In this document: piece by piece, positions 47,081 through 58,388 of the stretch
Layout of the letters: every line of letters starts with the position of its first letter
Numbering within the stretch: position 1 is the first letter of the stretch
Assembly (NCBI GenBank): GCA_905250025.1
Contig: CAJNOJ010000135.1
Coordinates: 1-64,000 of the forward strand
Source: Adineta ricciae
Lineage: Eukaryota; Rotifera; Eurotatoria; Adinetida; Adinetidae
Direction of reading: 5' to 3'
Length of the DNA: 64,000 bases
Notes under the pieces: generated by a model
Told to the model about the DNA's origin: nothing
Databases searched by the model: none
The model's input: only the letters and a program-made list of their open reading frames with translations
Program-made: the position numbers and the translations under genes

Positions 47081-47765
47081 TCAACTTTCTTCTGAAACAA
47101 GTCCAAGTGATTTATCATCTTGAAAAACTCCATTATAACGATGTCCATCCGGAAAAATCTCAATTCCTCGTCCATGTTTCTTTCCTTGCCACCATTGTCC
47201 TTCATATTTATAACCATTTGGAAATGTACAAATTCCATATCCATGTCGATAATCATTTCGATATTCTCCTTGAAAATCAACAAACATAAATATCAACAAA
47301 AACTTCTCTATTCATACCGATATATTGTCGACCATCTGCCCAAGTAAACGTTCCCCGTCCGTGTCGTTTATTACCTCTGAATTGTCCTTGATATTTCGAA
47401 CCATTTGGCCAAGATTCGACTCCATCTCCATCCATTTGATTTCTATACCATTGTCCAACATAAGTTCGACCATTTGACCAACGATACATTCCATATCCAT
47501 GTTTTTCTCCTTCATCATTTAATTCACCTTCATATGGTGCAGATTGTTTCTTTCCTAACCGGATTTTGACATGCGTAGTACGTTGAAACGGACGGACATC
47601 ATTTTCATCTAACTGAACATAAACATTCGTCTTCTTATCGAAGTAATACAACGGTAGAATTTTCGTTGTTTTCACTCGACGAACAATCGCTTGAATCAAC
47701 GCTTCGTATGTCGTGACACGAATCGTAAATAAACACGACGGTTCTTCGATACAAATCTGAACCAT
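47081..47765 (-). CDS. MORN-repeat protein
   Basis: Exons 47765-47318 and 47268-47081, 211 residues. The N-terminal 70 residues (MVQICIEEPSCLFTIRVTTY, YFDKKTNVYVQLDEND) look like a small beta-grasp-type domain. Then come about five MORN repeats of 23 residues: YRWSNGRTYVGQWYRNQMDG, ESWPNGSKYQGQFRGNKRHG, FTWADGRQYIGEYRNDYRHG, CTFPNGYKYEGQWWQGKKHG and EIFPDGHRYNGVF. MORN repeats commonly act in membrane-linked or ciliary scaffolds. The frame is open further upstream without an ATG, so the start is the first ATG in it. The exact ortholog was not identified. Confidence 0.75.
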
Positions 47766-48175
47766 TCTTTTCACTTCTTTTTTTCGTTTTTCAGTTGACA
47801 AAAGAAACAGAATGCAACATACAATTTAAGATATCGAGATAAGAAAGAGATAGAATGAGACCTTTTGTCTATTATTAAGCTTGAATTTCTTTTATTTGAA
47901 TAACCACGAATGTGAAATAACAAATTTAGTAAAGAAGAAAAAATAATCATCTATTTGATGAGATCGAATGGAATCATTTGAGAGTATTCAATTCGACAAG
48001 ACTTGAAAAAACCTCTATAGAAACTGAAAAAGAAAACCCACAAAACACACGGAGAGATGAGATTTGGAAAATAATAGACTGAGCGATTGATTCAATTTGA
48101 AAAAATTTTTGGAAAATGCGGAATGCGAATCATCTAAACAAAGAACAATTTCAAATGAGAAAACGACGAAAAATG
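47766..48175. other. Spacer, no gene recognised
   Basis: MORN gene promoter and boule-like 3' UTR. A plus-strand frame at 48097-48303 is antisense to the last boule exon and unsupported. Confidence 0.5.
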
Positions 48176-49119
48176 TCAATCATTTACAGAATTATGATAA
48201 ATATTATTGTTTACTTGAGAGAATACTGAATATCCACCAGAAGGATGATGTGCCATGGATAAATAAGGATAAGACTACAGAAATGTCATTCGAATCCAAA
48301 TGAAAGCTCATCAACTTACTGGATAAGTTGTCGTTGTTGTTGAATAATATTGTTGCCAAATTGGTTCCGAAGATGATGCACAATAGATTGGATGGAATGG
48401 TACATTAACAGGAAAATACGGGGGGATATTTGGATTGTAATACTGTTGATATGTTGCGAACAGATTTCGATCATTTGTTTGATCTTTCCAAGAAAACAAA
48501 TGGATTATTCGATATGCAGAAAAGTGAAAATTACTGGATGAGTTTGACAAATCTGAAGGTGTATCAATACTTGTTGTTGATGATAAACACCGTTCTGTTG
48601 GAATGGATTGTTGTTTTTTAATCGCGGGATTGATGGATAACTTCCGATCCATGAAATAAAGTGGGACCTTGAAGGAACAAACACAATACGAATGAGAGAA
48701 ATGAACTTTTCAGCTTACTCGATATTCGAGCGCATGCACAACAGAACGTTCTTTGACGAAAGTGATGAACGCATAGCTATACGAGATCAATCGATATTTG
48801 TGAAATCAGTTATTGAAAGAAAATACCCTTTTGTCACGCCATTTTCATCTTTTACAATACGAGTTTCACGTACTGGACCAAAATTTGAAAAGAAATTTTC
48901 TAAATCCAATTCGGTGCACTGAAAATAAACGTTAATTTCGTTGACAAGAAAAACACGAAATGATTGACATACATTCGGGGGAAAACCGATAACGAAAATT
49001 TTATTCCGTAAGATTCGACCTGTTTTTGGTACTTTTTCATCGGTGGATAACTTTGACTCAAGTAAAAATTGTAATTTTCGATTGTTCGACATGACTGATC
49101 CGTGTTGTAAATTCAACAT
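48176..49119 (-). CDS. boule: Boule/DAZL-type RNA-binding protein
   Basis: Germline RNA-binding translational regulator; in animals boule is needed for meiotic progression. Exons 49119-48973, 48918-48827, 48776-48719, 48667-48320, 48274-48176; 247 residues. One RRM: RILRNKIFVIGFPPN (RNP2 IFVIGF), CTELDLENFFSNFGPVRETR with IVKDENGVTKGYAFITF (RNP1 KGYAFITF). It is followed by the boule/DAZL diagnostic DRKLSINPAIKKQQ (vertebrate DKKLNIGPAIRKQQ). The C-terminus is Tyr/Pro-rich (TYQQYYNPNIPPYFP, QQYYSTTTTTYPSYPY), as in DAZ-repeat regions. The last exon, encoding SYPYLSMAHHPSGGYSVFSQ, is added by a clean GTAAGT/CTGTAG intron. A second in-frame ATG lies at 49092. Confidence 0.85.
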
Positions 49120-49421
49120 TGTTCAATTGAAAAGTTTTTCCCAACAAAATTCAAATCAGAACAAATTCCTAGATTTGGTATTACCAGCGCCTGTTTACCT
49201 CCTTCATTTTCCTCCCAAATACTTCTGCACGAAATCTTTTTTAAAATTCAACAAATTCATAAATTTCCCAAGAAAATAATTGTTTTCATACTTTTCGACA
49301 TTTTTCTCAAGAATATTATAGATGTCGCTTTCACTCGCCAACAATCCAATGAAATCAGTGTAACGTATTCGAAAGATTCAAAAGGGAAAGTCAGTCATTT
49401 ATTGATCATCATTAGTTAGCA
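49120..49421. promoter_or_regulatory. Divergent promoter region boule/TMEM167
   Basis: 302-bp spacer between head-to-head genes. No distinct motif identified. Confidence 0.45.
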
Positions 49422-49741
49422 ATGGTAAGTCAAATTCGATTTTCTTCTGATTAATTTTCCTTTTTCTTCAGTCGGCGTTGTTCAACTTTCAAAGTTTGCT
49501 TGTTGTTATTCTTCTTTTAATCTGTACGTGTACTTATATCCACGATTTTTATCCCAAATTACTCAATCGTTACAAAACAGGGTAAGAAATGCAGTTCTCA
49601 AACGGGATAAAAGTGGTGACTTGATTGATTTTTAGATTTCGTGGAACTTTCTGGAAATTCGCTCGGATTGGCCAACGAAAAAGTCAATACGTTTCAATTT
49701 TCTGTATCGGAATGGCCTTAAGTGTTCTCTTCTGGCAATAA
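49422..49741 (+). CDS. TMEM167A: Kish/TMEM167, Golgi secretory protein
   Basis: Small two-pass membrane protein of the early secretory pathway. Exons 49422-49424, 49472-49581, 49636-49741; 72 residues, exactly the length of animal kish-A. The sequence is nearly collinear with it: [40 protein letters not shown] and ERK-like [20 protein letters not shown]. The first coding exon consists of only the ATG. The downstream acceptor TTCTTCAG then opens the frame at Ser2. Two hydrophobic segments (residues 8-25 and 50-70) flank a basic loop. Confidence 0.92.
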
Positions 49742-49822
49742 ACATGTTTTTTTTCGCTTCTTTTTGTTTATCCACAAGAAAATCTTGACTATATACACGG
49801 TGTTTTAGATTAAAAACAAGAA

Positions 49823-52104
49823 ATGACGTATCGACATAAACGATCAATGAATGTTGTTCATCATTTACGTAACGAATCGTTAAAATGTAATCATTGGCAG
49901 TATAATCGTTCGAAATATTTACAAGATCGCTTCGATATTTCTTCTCAATTGTATTGTCAAAATGGAAAAGGACATTCGGGCTGTGTGAATGCTCTCGATT
50001 TCTCTTCCGACGGACTTTTTCTCGCTACTGGTTAGACAATCCTTTCATAAAAATCACGTTTTCGTTTTGCATTGAATCGGATGTTTAGGTGGTGATGACA
50101 AACGTGTGTTGATATGGAATATGAGTGAAACAGTTTTCAATGAAACCAATCGAATTCCCATTGTGTTAAGTGCCACACATCTAAGCAATATTTTTTCAAT
50201 TAAATTCGATAATCAAAATAAACGAATCATATCCGCTGGAAATGACGAGCAGATTTTAGTTCACGACATCGAAAAACAACGACAGTAAGTTCATAAAAAA
50301 GTTCCATTGAGAAAAATCCCATTTTATCTCTCTCCAGTGGATTTAATGGTGATCATGCAGATGAATTAGTTGATGTTTTTCTTGAATCTTCGCCTGTCAA
50401 TTGTATATCTGTTCAACCAAATCAAAACGATGTGTTCATTGCTGCTACTGACGATGGTCATGTACATCTGTATGATTTACGTTCTGCGTCATCAACTGCT
50501 GAACATGATCAACCGTCACTTGTAGCTGCCGAGTCACTCGACGGATCTTTTCATTCGTGTGCATTTCATCCACAACAGACGTGCTTAGTAGGAACAGCAA
50601 ATGCACGACAAGGAATCGAATTGTACGATATTCGATTATCGAAAAGGTGTGTAAAATTCATTGACAAATCGGAGTTCTATTGAATTGAATTTAGTCCGGT
50701 GCTTCGCTATGGTGTATCAACATCTTCAACAACAAAAAGTTCTACTAGTGGTCAGAATGAGAATGGAATTGAAGGTATGAGTGTGACTTTCAATCAGAAT
50801 GGTAACCTGCTATATGCTCTTCGACGACGATTACCTCCGGTATTATTTAAACTTCATCAATCACAAGCATTTTGTCAATTTGATGCTGATAATTATGTAA
50901 ATTTATGTACGATGAAATCAGGGTGCTTTGTTGGAGATCAAGATCAAGTGAGTTTGCGTTGAAATTTATACTCATTTCAATTTATTCTTTTGGAGTTTAG
51001 TATGTTGCATCAGGTTCAGATGATTTCAATGTTTATATTTGGCGCATACCAGATCATGATGATAATCATAGTAAGTTAAGACATAACCAAAACTTATCTG
51101 TTCTATCGAATCAAAATGAATTTTTTTAGTCAATGTTCAAAACTCTTCTAAGTCACATTTGTATTCAGGTATTTTAATCATATTTATTGAAAAGAAAAAC
51201 GATTTGATTTTATAAATAAATAGATCATTTCGTCTGGAATGCTCATATGAGTCTACAAGGTCATCGATCCGTTGTAAATCAAGTTCGATACTCATCTCGT
51301 TTACACACAATTGTCTCAAGTGGCGTCGAGAAAATCATCAAAGTACGAACATTATTATCAAATACTTCCTTCAATCTTTTCTTTTAGATCTGGACACCAT
51401 ATCGTACTCGAAATAATCATTCAAATAGTAATCTATTAGTCGGTCGACAAGAAATGTACACTCATCGAGATTATCTACGAGCAGTTTTAGAGTCCGGTAG
51501 GAAAATCAGCGAATTTGTTATGTGAATTGTCAAAGAAATTATTTAGGTTCAGTTCATCATGATTCATCGATCGAACGATATGATGAAGATAAACGAATGT
51601 TAGCATTCTTTGATTCACTTCTCCAACGAGAACTTGGAAATAGTCATACACATTCCGATGATGATGATGATGATGATGATAGTGATAGTGATGCTCTTTC
51701 GTTGATATTTACTTCAAGTGAAGATTCATCAGATGGAATTCTTCAATCGGATCATGAAAATGAAGAACAAGTAACTTTAGAAGAAATTAACAGTCAAATA
51801 GCCGATCTGTCGTATGATTTTTAAGTGAATAAGTTTCAATTTTCTAAAGCATTTTTGTTTTAGAGATTCAGCAACACATTCAAATCATCCTTCAGTATCT
51901 GGAATGACGAACTCTCGCCATTCGACAATCGTATCTCTTGCTAAAAACTATCGTGTACAGTATCTTGAAATGCTAAAAGAAAACTTCGGAACAAAATTCC
52001 CTCAAATGGACAAACGCTCTTTGGATTCGCCAACTAATTCTTCAGTTAAACGTCAACGTTCATCTTCCAATTCCAGTAACAAATTACAAAAACGAAACAC
52101 TTAA
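49823..52104 (+). CDS. DCAF5: DCAF5, WD40 substrate receptor of CUL4-DDB1
   Basis: WD-repeat adaptor of the CRL4 ubiquitin ligase. Ten exons: 49823-50030, 50089-50284, 50338-50646, 50695-50947, 51001-51070, 51130-51168, 51224-51342, 51388-51496, 51547-51811, 51864-52104; 602 residues. Matches in order: GHSGCVNALDFSSDGLFLAT with GGDDKRVLIWNM, HLSNIFSIKFD, SAGNDEQILVHDIE, FIAATDDGHVHLYDLR, LRYGVS, ALRRRLPPVLFKLH, SGSDDFNVYIWRIP, GHRSIVNQVRYSSR, SSGVEKIIKIWTPYR and DKRMLAFFDSLLQREL, all collinear with vertebrate DCAF5. An Asp8 run comes from a GAT microsatellite (about 51656-51680). The vertebrate C-terminal disordered tail is much shortened, but the final VKRQRSSSN resembles its LKRQRIE end. 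Poly-A signal AATAAA at 52148-52153. Confidence 0.92.
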
Positions 52105-53901
52105 TCGTTTGAATATTTTTATCTCCTAAACTTTAACAATGATGACGAATAAAAGATTAATGAATCAAATGTTAATCGACAGGCATTGAGTAATCAAATT
52201 TGAGGTTAATCCATTAGTAACTCATTTCACTTTCAATAGGACGACGAAGATTAGCAATCAACGGGAAACAAAGTTTTTCTTGGTGAAACTCAGCGTGAGT
52301 CTGATGTGATTAAATGAAAAGATTGGATTGTTTGTTAATCGAACGAATATATGGCAAATGAAGAAGAACTTTTGGTATATTAACAAATTTCGAAGTGTGA
52401 TTCTTTTTTCCGATTTCAATCCGATTGAAGGAGTCAACGTTTATTCATCAAGTGTATTGAAAAGAACCGTGAGAAATATATTAGAAGGTCAATAAAATAT
52501 TCAATATAAAATATCTCGATAGATTTTAACAAAAAAAAGTACATTTTTAAAAGATTTCAATCGCAAGATCACTGCTTTAGATTCTTTGATTGATCCAATG
52601 GTCATTATTGACACAACATATGATAAGAGTGTGAACGAAGTGAAAGTATTCTGTTATATGATAAAACTCACATTCTTACCCTTGTCAAACTACTTTTCTA
52701 CTAGCTCTATATGTTATCCATATAGTTTTTATTCAAAACCATGGATAGAGATGTATTTTTCTTGTGAGTAAATATTAAACTGACGTGATAGTCAATAATT
52801 TATGTTACATCTTACATTATTGACTTTTTTCCTTTGCTAATATTACATGTTACTTCATAGGCATTAAAGAACGTTATGATTCATTTGTTATTGCAAAGAA
52901 AATCGTTAACTACGATAGGATTTTAACAAATACACTTTCACTTTATCTAAACAGAACAACCAGATACGTTATTTTATATTCTGTAAGTTTTTATTACGAT
53001 GTCTCGAATCGGCTCTATTCGTTGCATTCATTTCTATCTTACATGATTTTTTCCCTGATGAAGTTTTCTCATCTCCGTTCGTTACCTGTGCACAAAGTAA
53101 TACCAAATAATTGGAAATCAATTCAATCAATGTTAATATTAATAACTCATTTAGTTTCTTCTCGTTCGATTGATTATGAAACTCTATTGGTTGATCTTTG
53201 ACCTGAAAATCACTTAGTTACTCCTTGGTTTCAAGTTACGATAATACAACTAAAAATTAGATAAGAACAGATTTAGATGAACATTTAAGAGCACACATTC
53301 AAGACGTGAATGAAGCTGCTGGATAACTGATTGCGACTCTCGATGCGAAGGTACGTAGTCAAGAGTAATGAATTCAGTATGTAGTCAAACTCTTTTGCAC
53401 CTCAAAACAGATCTTATTGGTATTTTTTTCTCCAACATTGGATCTCCCATCAAATTTCTAAGTATGGATGGCATCAAAGCATTACATGACAATTGATAAA
53501 CAATTAATCGATCAAGAGAAATCCATATTCTCAGAAGTTTTGAAGGTTCTGTTCCTCATATTTCATCACGGCACATAATTCTTGACATTCAAACATGGAA
53601 ATTGCAATTTTCTTTTTAAGAGTATAGCGATGTAATACCTCATGTGATTCCATATGCATACTTACTCATATCTCTAAGATCTTTTCATCTAGAAGTTTTA
53701 TGTACAGACAACTAAAACATTAATTCTCTCTTTCGTTTCCAAGCAGTTCTTGTGAAGAAAAAAAACACAAAAACTACTCATAAACGACAGAAATATTTGA
53801 CATTCCATCATTTCTTTTTCTATTTTGTATTCTATTAAACTTTTCTTGATTATTTTATTTAAAAGAATAAGACCAACAAACCAAATCGAAAAGTTTCTTT
53901 A
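52105..53901. other. 1.8 kb without a confident gene
   Basis: After the DCAF5 3' UTR, the plus strand from about 52560 to 53560 contains protein-like blocks (for example SLIDPMVIIDTTYDKSVNEV, IKERYDSFVIAKKIVNYDRI, RTDLDEHLRAHIQDVNEAAG) separated by stop codons and frame changes, with occasional splice-like signals. It may be a decayed gene of unknown family. Nothing else is recognised. Confidence 0.35.
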
Positions 53902-54453
53902 TTAATCATCGTTCAACTTGATTCGTTTGGGATTGTATCTGATATCATTTGTTTTCTTCTTTCCAATCCATATGAAATCACAACTATTCTGTTTCCGACA
54001 TATCGAATCCAAAGTATTTTCAGAAAACCAATCGACGACTTCTTTTGAAAATCTTGAACGTGATATTGCCACTTGTATGACTGAAAGATATGGACATCGT
54101 TTCATAATCATTTCGATTTGGTTTAATCGATTGATAGGTAGGCGTAAATATTTTATCTGACGTGGAAGGATTGAACATAAATCGTTCAAAAATGGATATA
54201 ACTCATATTTACAATAGCGATTATAGATTATCAGCGATGAAAGATTGGTTGAATGTCCAATAATTGTAACTATTTCAAACAATAAATGTTTGTTTAGTTT
54301 ACCAAAGTAAAAACTTTCTAATTTAACTTCGACTAATCGAGAAATATCGATCATTGATGTGAGAAAGTTCATCGAACTCGCATGAAGTCTACTTGACATG
54401 TTAATATGAAGTTTTGTGACACTGGAGAATAGTTGTTTGTTCTCTATAACTTC
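53902..54453 (-). pseudogene. 5'-truncated F-box/LRR-type gene
   Basis: A 184-codon open exon that starts after a clean TTTTTAG acceptor and encodes only the C-terminal half of a bdelloid-style F-box protein (QLFSSVTKLHINMS, VEVKLESFYFGKLNKHLL, LPRQIKYLRLPINRLNQIEM, IMKRCPYLSVIQV). It ends in a basic KRIKLNDD tail. No F-box or upstream exon lies between it and the MITE at 54678. The reading frame is otherwise intact, so truncation is recent or the gene uses an unseen upstream exon. Frames in this family are normally 350-600 residues. Confidence 0.6.
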
Positions 54454-54677
54454 CTAAAAATTAATAAACATAGACACGATGTCGGATATAGTCTACAGAG
54501 AGAAAGTTTCTTTCTTTGTAATTAGTCATAGTGAATTAGCGATTTTGTTCTATACGAAAGCTACTCGAGTTATTTCGAAGATAAGTGTTGTTATCCCCAT
54601 GTCTCAAGTATAGCAGTTCTCTGATTAAATTCAGTAAAAACTCATCTTAATGAAACCTTTTTCTCAGCACAATCTTA

Positions 54678-55003
54678 CACTGAGAAAAAAATCAGCAGAA
54701 TAATAAACCCTCAAAAAAGGGTTTATAACCGGAAAAATCGATATATCAATGTAATCTATCCATTGATCTATTCTTTTTTATTGATATACCCACGGGGTTC
54801 ATTCTCTCTTGACAAACCCTGAAACGATGGGTTTCTTATGAGTGCTGAAAAACTCCATAGTTGAAGGTTCATTCGTTTGATCAGCGCAAAAAGGGTTTAT
54901 CAAGAGAGAATGAACCCCGTGGGTTGATCACATTGATATATCGATTTTTTCGGTTATAAATCCTTTTTGAGGGTTTACTATTCTGCTGATTTTTTTTTCA
55001 GTG
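54678..55003. mobile_element. Foldback MITE with TA target site (Tc1/mariner type)
   Basis: 326-bp non-coding palindromic element. Left end CACTGAGAAAAAAATCAGCA and right end TGCTGATTTTTTTTTCAGTG are inverted repeats. Pairing continues through AAACCCTCAAAAA, the GATATATCAATGT stretch and the CCACGGGGTTCATTCTCTCT stretch almost to the centre. TA flanks both sides (54676-54677 and 55004-55005), the Tc1/mariner target duplication. The left arm carries about 30 extra bases. Confidence 0.85.
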
Positions 55004-55071
55004 TAACGAAAATGATAAGGGACATGTTCACTATAACTATAACAAATTTAAAAAAATAGCTTCGCTCTTTT

Positions 55072-56247
55072 TTAAAGATTTGAATAACATACTTCGTTTT
55101 TCAGACTACCAGTCGTCGTTTCATTTAAAAGTAAACTGATCTTATCAATGTTATTTGTTATTGATAAATCATCGTACCATGATGATATTGTAGAATTTGA
55201 GGAAACCAACACCTTCTCTTTCTTAAGTGTATATTCAACAAATGATTTACAGATTGGTAACGAATAGATTTGTATTTCATAGGCGTTAGATAATTCACAA
55301 GCTACAAACCACTGTTTTTGTTCAATCCAAAATGGACTTCGGAAGGATTGAATAATCACATCAAGATCTTCATGAGTTTGTTTTTGTGTTACTGAAACAT
55401 TCGAAAAGAATTCAAATTTCTCTAATTGACAAAGATTGATTTGGATAAACTGTTCCCAACGATTTCCATCCAATGTAAATCCATCTGAAATTATTTTCAG
55501 ATAAGTCAATGATGATGTCAACGACAGAAATGATTCCAGTTTATCACTTATAAGCTCAAACTTTTTTAAAGTCAAAGAAGTTATTTGTGGAAACGAATCT
55601 TTTTGAGATAAACTCTTCATATTTAATAATTCTCCTTCGATAGTCAAAGTATGCAATTGAGGAGAACACAGTAGAATTTGACGTAAATTATCGAAAGGAA
55701 TATCATTATTTATAGTTAAACATTGGATTCTGCAGTGGATAGGCCATGAAATTCGATCGAATCTGAAACTGATTTCAAGTTTTCGAAGAGCGGAATTTGC
55801 CACGATGGATGAAAGAAAATATGATGTTGTTTTTACTCGTCTAGCATCATATTTTCGAATTTGTATTGAAACTGATTTTAATAAAGTTAAATTGATACGT
55901 TTTAGAATGATATTCATTTGAAACTCGTCAATATCAATCAATGTTAGAGAATGAAGCCGAGTGAATCGCTGCAGACGAACTGTGGAAACAAATAAATCAA
56001 TTGCATTTGGTGTATATTCACTATTACAAAGTATTAATGATCGAGCCTTTTGAGGAGTAATCAATTTACAAAGTAATCGGAAATCAGTTAAATAAATCGA
56101 TTGGAAATCAAGAGTATAACGCTCATAAGTATGAACAACATTTTGAAATAATCGACATACAGATCGAATTGAGAAAATGATTGTTTGAGTATCAATATGA
56201 TCGAAAATACGATGAAGTATTTCTACTGGTAATGTCTCCATCGACAT
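55072..56247 (-). CDS. F-box protein with LRR-like repeats
   Basis: Single exon, 391 residues. An N-terminal F-box (METLPVEILHRIFDHIDTQT with IIFSIRSVCRLFQNVVHTYE) should bind SKP1 and place the protein in an SCF ubiquitin ligase. The rest is irregular leucine-rich substrate-binding repeats (LHSLTLIDIDEFQMNIILKR, LRKLEISFRF, LHTLTIEGELLNMKSL, LEKFEFFSN). The N-terminal wording is characteristic of the large F-box family in bdelloid genomes. A relic of a related gene lies just downstream beyond a MITE. A TTATATAAA sits only about 20 bp before the ATG. The substrate is unknown. Confidence 0.8.
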   Translation of the reverse strand: MSMETLPVEILHRIFDHIDTQTIIFSIRSVCRLFQNVVHTYERYTLDFQSIYLTDFRLLCKLITPQKARSLILCNSEYTPNAIDLFVSTVRLQRFTRLHSLTLIDIDEFQMNIILKRINLTLLKSVSIQIRKYDARRVKTTSYFLSSIVANSALRKLEISFRFDRISWPIHCRIQCLTINNDIPFDNLRQILLCSPQLHTLTIEGELLNMKSLSQKDSFPQITSLTLKKFELISDKLESFLSLTSSLTYLKIISDGFTLDGNRWEQFIQINLCQLEKFEFFSNVSVTQKQTHEDLDVIIQSFRSPFWIEQKQWFVACELSNAYEIQIYSLPICKSFVEYTLKKEKVLVSSNSTISSWYDDLSITNNIDKISLLLNETTTGSLKNEVCYSNL

Positions 56248-58388
56248 GTGAAAAATAATGTTGGAAATTTATATAAAGAAAAACGACGATTGACGTGGTG
56301 ACTATTTATTCACTAAAAAAGAAACAGAACGAAAAACAAAAACAACGATTGTAATCTATGCAGTAGGAAGAAAAAGAATGAAGAAATGAAAGAGAAGTGA
56401 ATATCAAAAGTAGTGACAGTGACGCTGTTTAAGTAAAAAAATGTGTGAGATTGGTAGCTTTATCTGCCTGTCACATCTTAATAAGAAATAAAAGATCTTG
56501 AGAGAGAACACAGGAGAAATCTACATACATATATTCATATAACGACAGCTATATATATTGTACGCGAGTAGACAATACCAAATGACAGGATAGGAAAAGG
56601 CCATCATGACGCATAACATATGTGAATTGTTTCACTATCCCATACTGTCTGATGATGAGATGAAATACTACGCACACACATGCAAGTATATATCAAGCAT
56701 TTATATAGAGTTCGTCACATGTATATGACTCAGAGATTCTTCAACTCATAGTCAAAGGTTGTGATATCCCACATCAAACAGCTGTTAAATATAGTAGGGA
56801 AAGGGAAACATAGAAACAAAAGAAAGAAAACTGAATTTTACAACTGATTATGAGAAGAGAAGCGAAATATTTATAACTATTTCATATCCGATAGATATTA
56901 CGATGGATTAATTAGACACATAAGTACCTTTAGACGAAGATAAATCTAATCAAGACTATCAATAATAATCCTTGTTGATTGATTAAATCTTATTGTTAAT
57001 GATGAATCTCTGGGTTTCTTATTCGACTTTCTGCAATTGTTATTTTATTTGTTGACAATTGAGCGGAGTTTTATTCAAAATATTTTCTATATGAATAGAT
57101 GAAACATAATGTTCATTCAATCTGAATATGTGTTACAAAACATATGATATTATGATAAACTGTTAGACAGTTTCAATTCAAATTACTTTTGAAGATGTAT
57201 TTAGTACTTATTATGTGTTTAAGTGGAGGAAATAGACAAATATTGAAAATATCTTCGACCATAAAATATCGTTTAAATATTTTATCATTATTTATACCTG
57301 AGGATGTATGTTATGAAACATTAAACTAGTGTTTATCATATTCGTTTTTTCAATATGATCGAGACGAATTTTAGAGTATTGAAGCTTTAGGAAAAACAAT
57401 TTCTTCATTAACATTTCATTTTGTGTTATCATAACTCTTCTAGTATTATGTGGTCTAAAAAGAAAGGAGAAGAATCTGTTCTGTTCAGTAGACGAAAAAT
57501 TCGTGAATGGTCACTGTAGTTCAACAAGAAATTTATATAATAAAAATGTATACTAATTAAATTAAAGAAAACATGAGTTTTTCCGAACAATTTTATTCAT
57601 GATAATGCATTTTTTATCGAAATTTTCAATGATCAATCAATAAAAATCATAAAAACAGATTTATTAATGATGACATATTAACAATACGGTCTATGGTTTA
57701 GTGCTTACCGAATAAGAAGTCTTTGATGCATTTTATTTGAATTCATTTCATGTTTATATTTACGATCATGTTGTATACGTTTTAACATTTTGTACAAAAA
57801 AGTTTTATTTGGACTGGACATAATCGTACAAGAATAAGATCGAAAATTCCAATAACAAAAGATATTTTTATTGAAAACTATTCATTATTATCTACTATGA
57901 ATTAGAAAGCTAACGAACGAATTCAATTTAGGTAATTATCATCTCTTGATTGAAATATAAAAAAACATTCTTTTTATCGAAGAGAACAACTGGTGTAGAT
58001 GTAGTTGTTCAGTTTATCAAAATGAAACAATCGATTTACATTTATGAAAATTTTTCTAGATCATAAAACAATGTGACAATTAAACTATTAATCATTACTT
58101 CCGGATCTCACCACCCTTTATTGATACCAAAAAAACAATCAACGGTTGCCGAATGCACATAAAATTAGAAAAAGTATATCTTTGATAATTGCATTATTTC
58201 TATCTAAGATAAAGATCGTGTGTTAGTACGTATTATTTCAGTTGAAAATATAATAAAAACTAAGTAGATACTGAATCTCATTTGTCTTTTCTAAACAAAT
58301 CTAACAGATTCATTACTAATGTCAAATTGTCTTATTCCATTCTTCATTCACTTGTCTGACTTTAGTTACTTCACATAATATCACGAAT
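56248..58388. other. 2.1 kb without a recognised gene
   Basis: Very AT-rich. No open frame above background, no RNA gene, no strong repeat seen. Confidence 0.55.
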
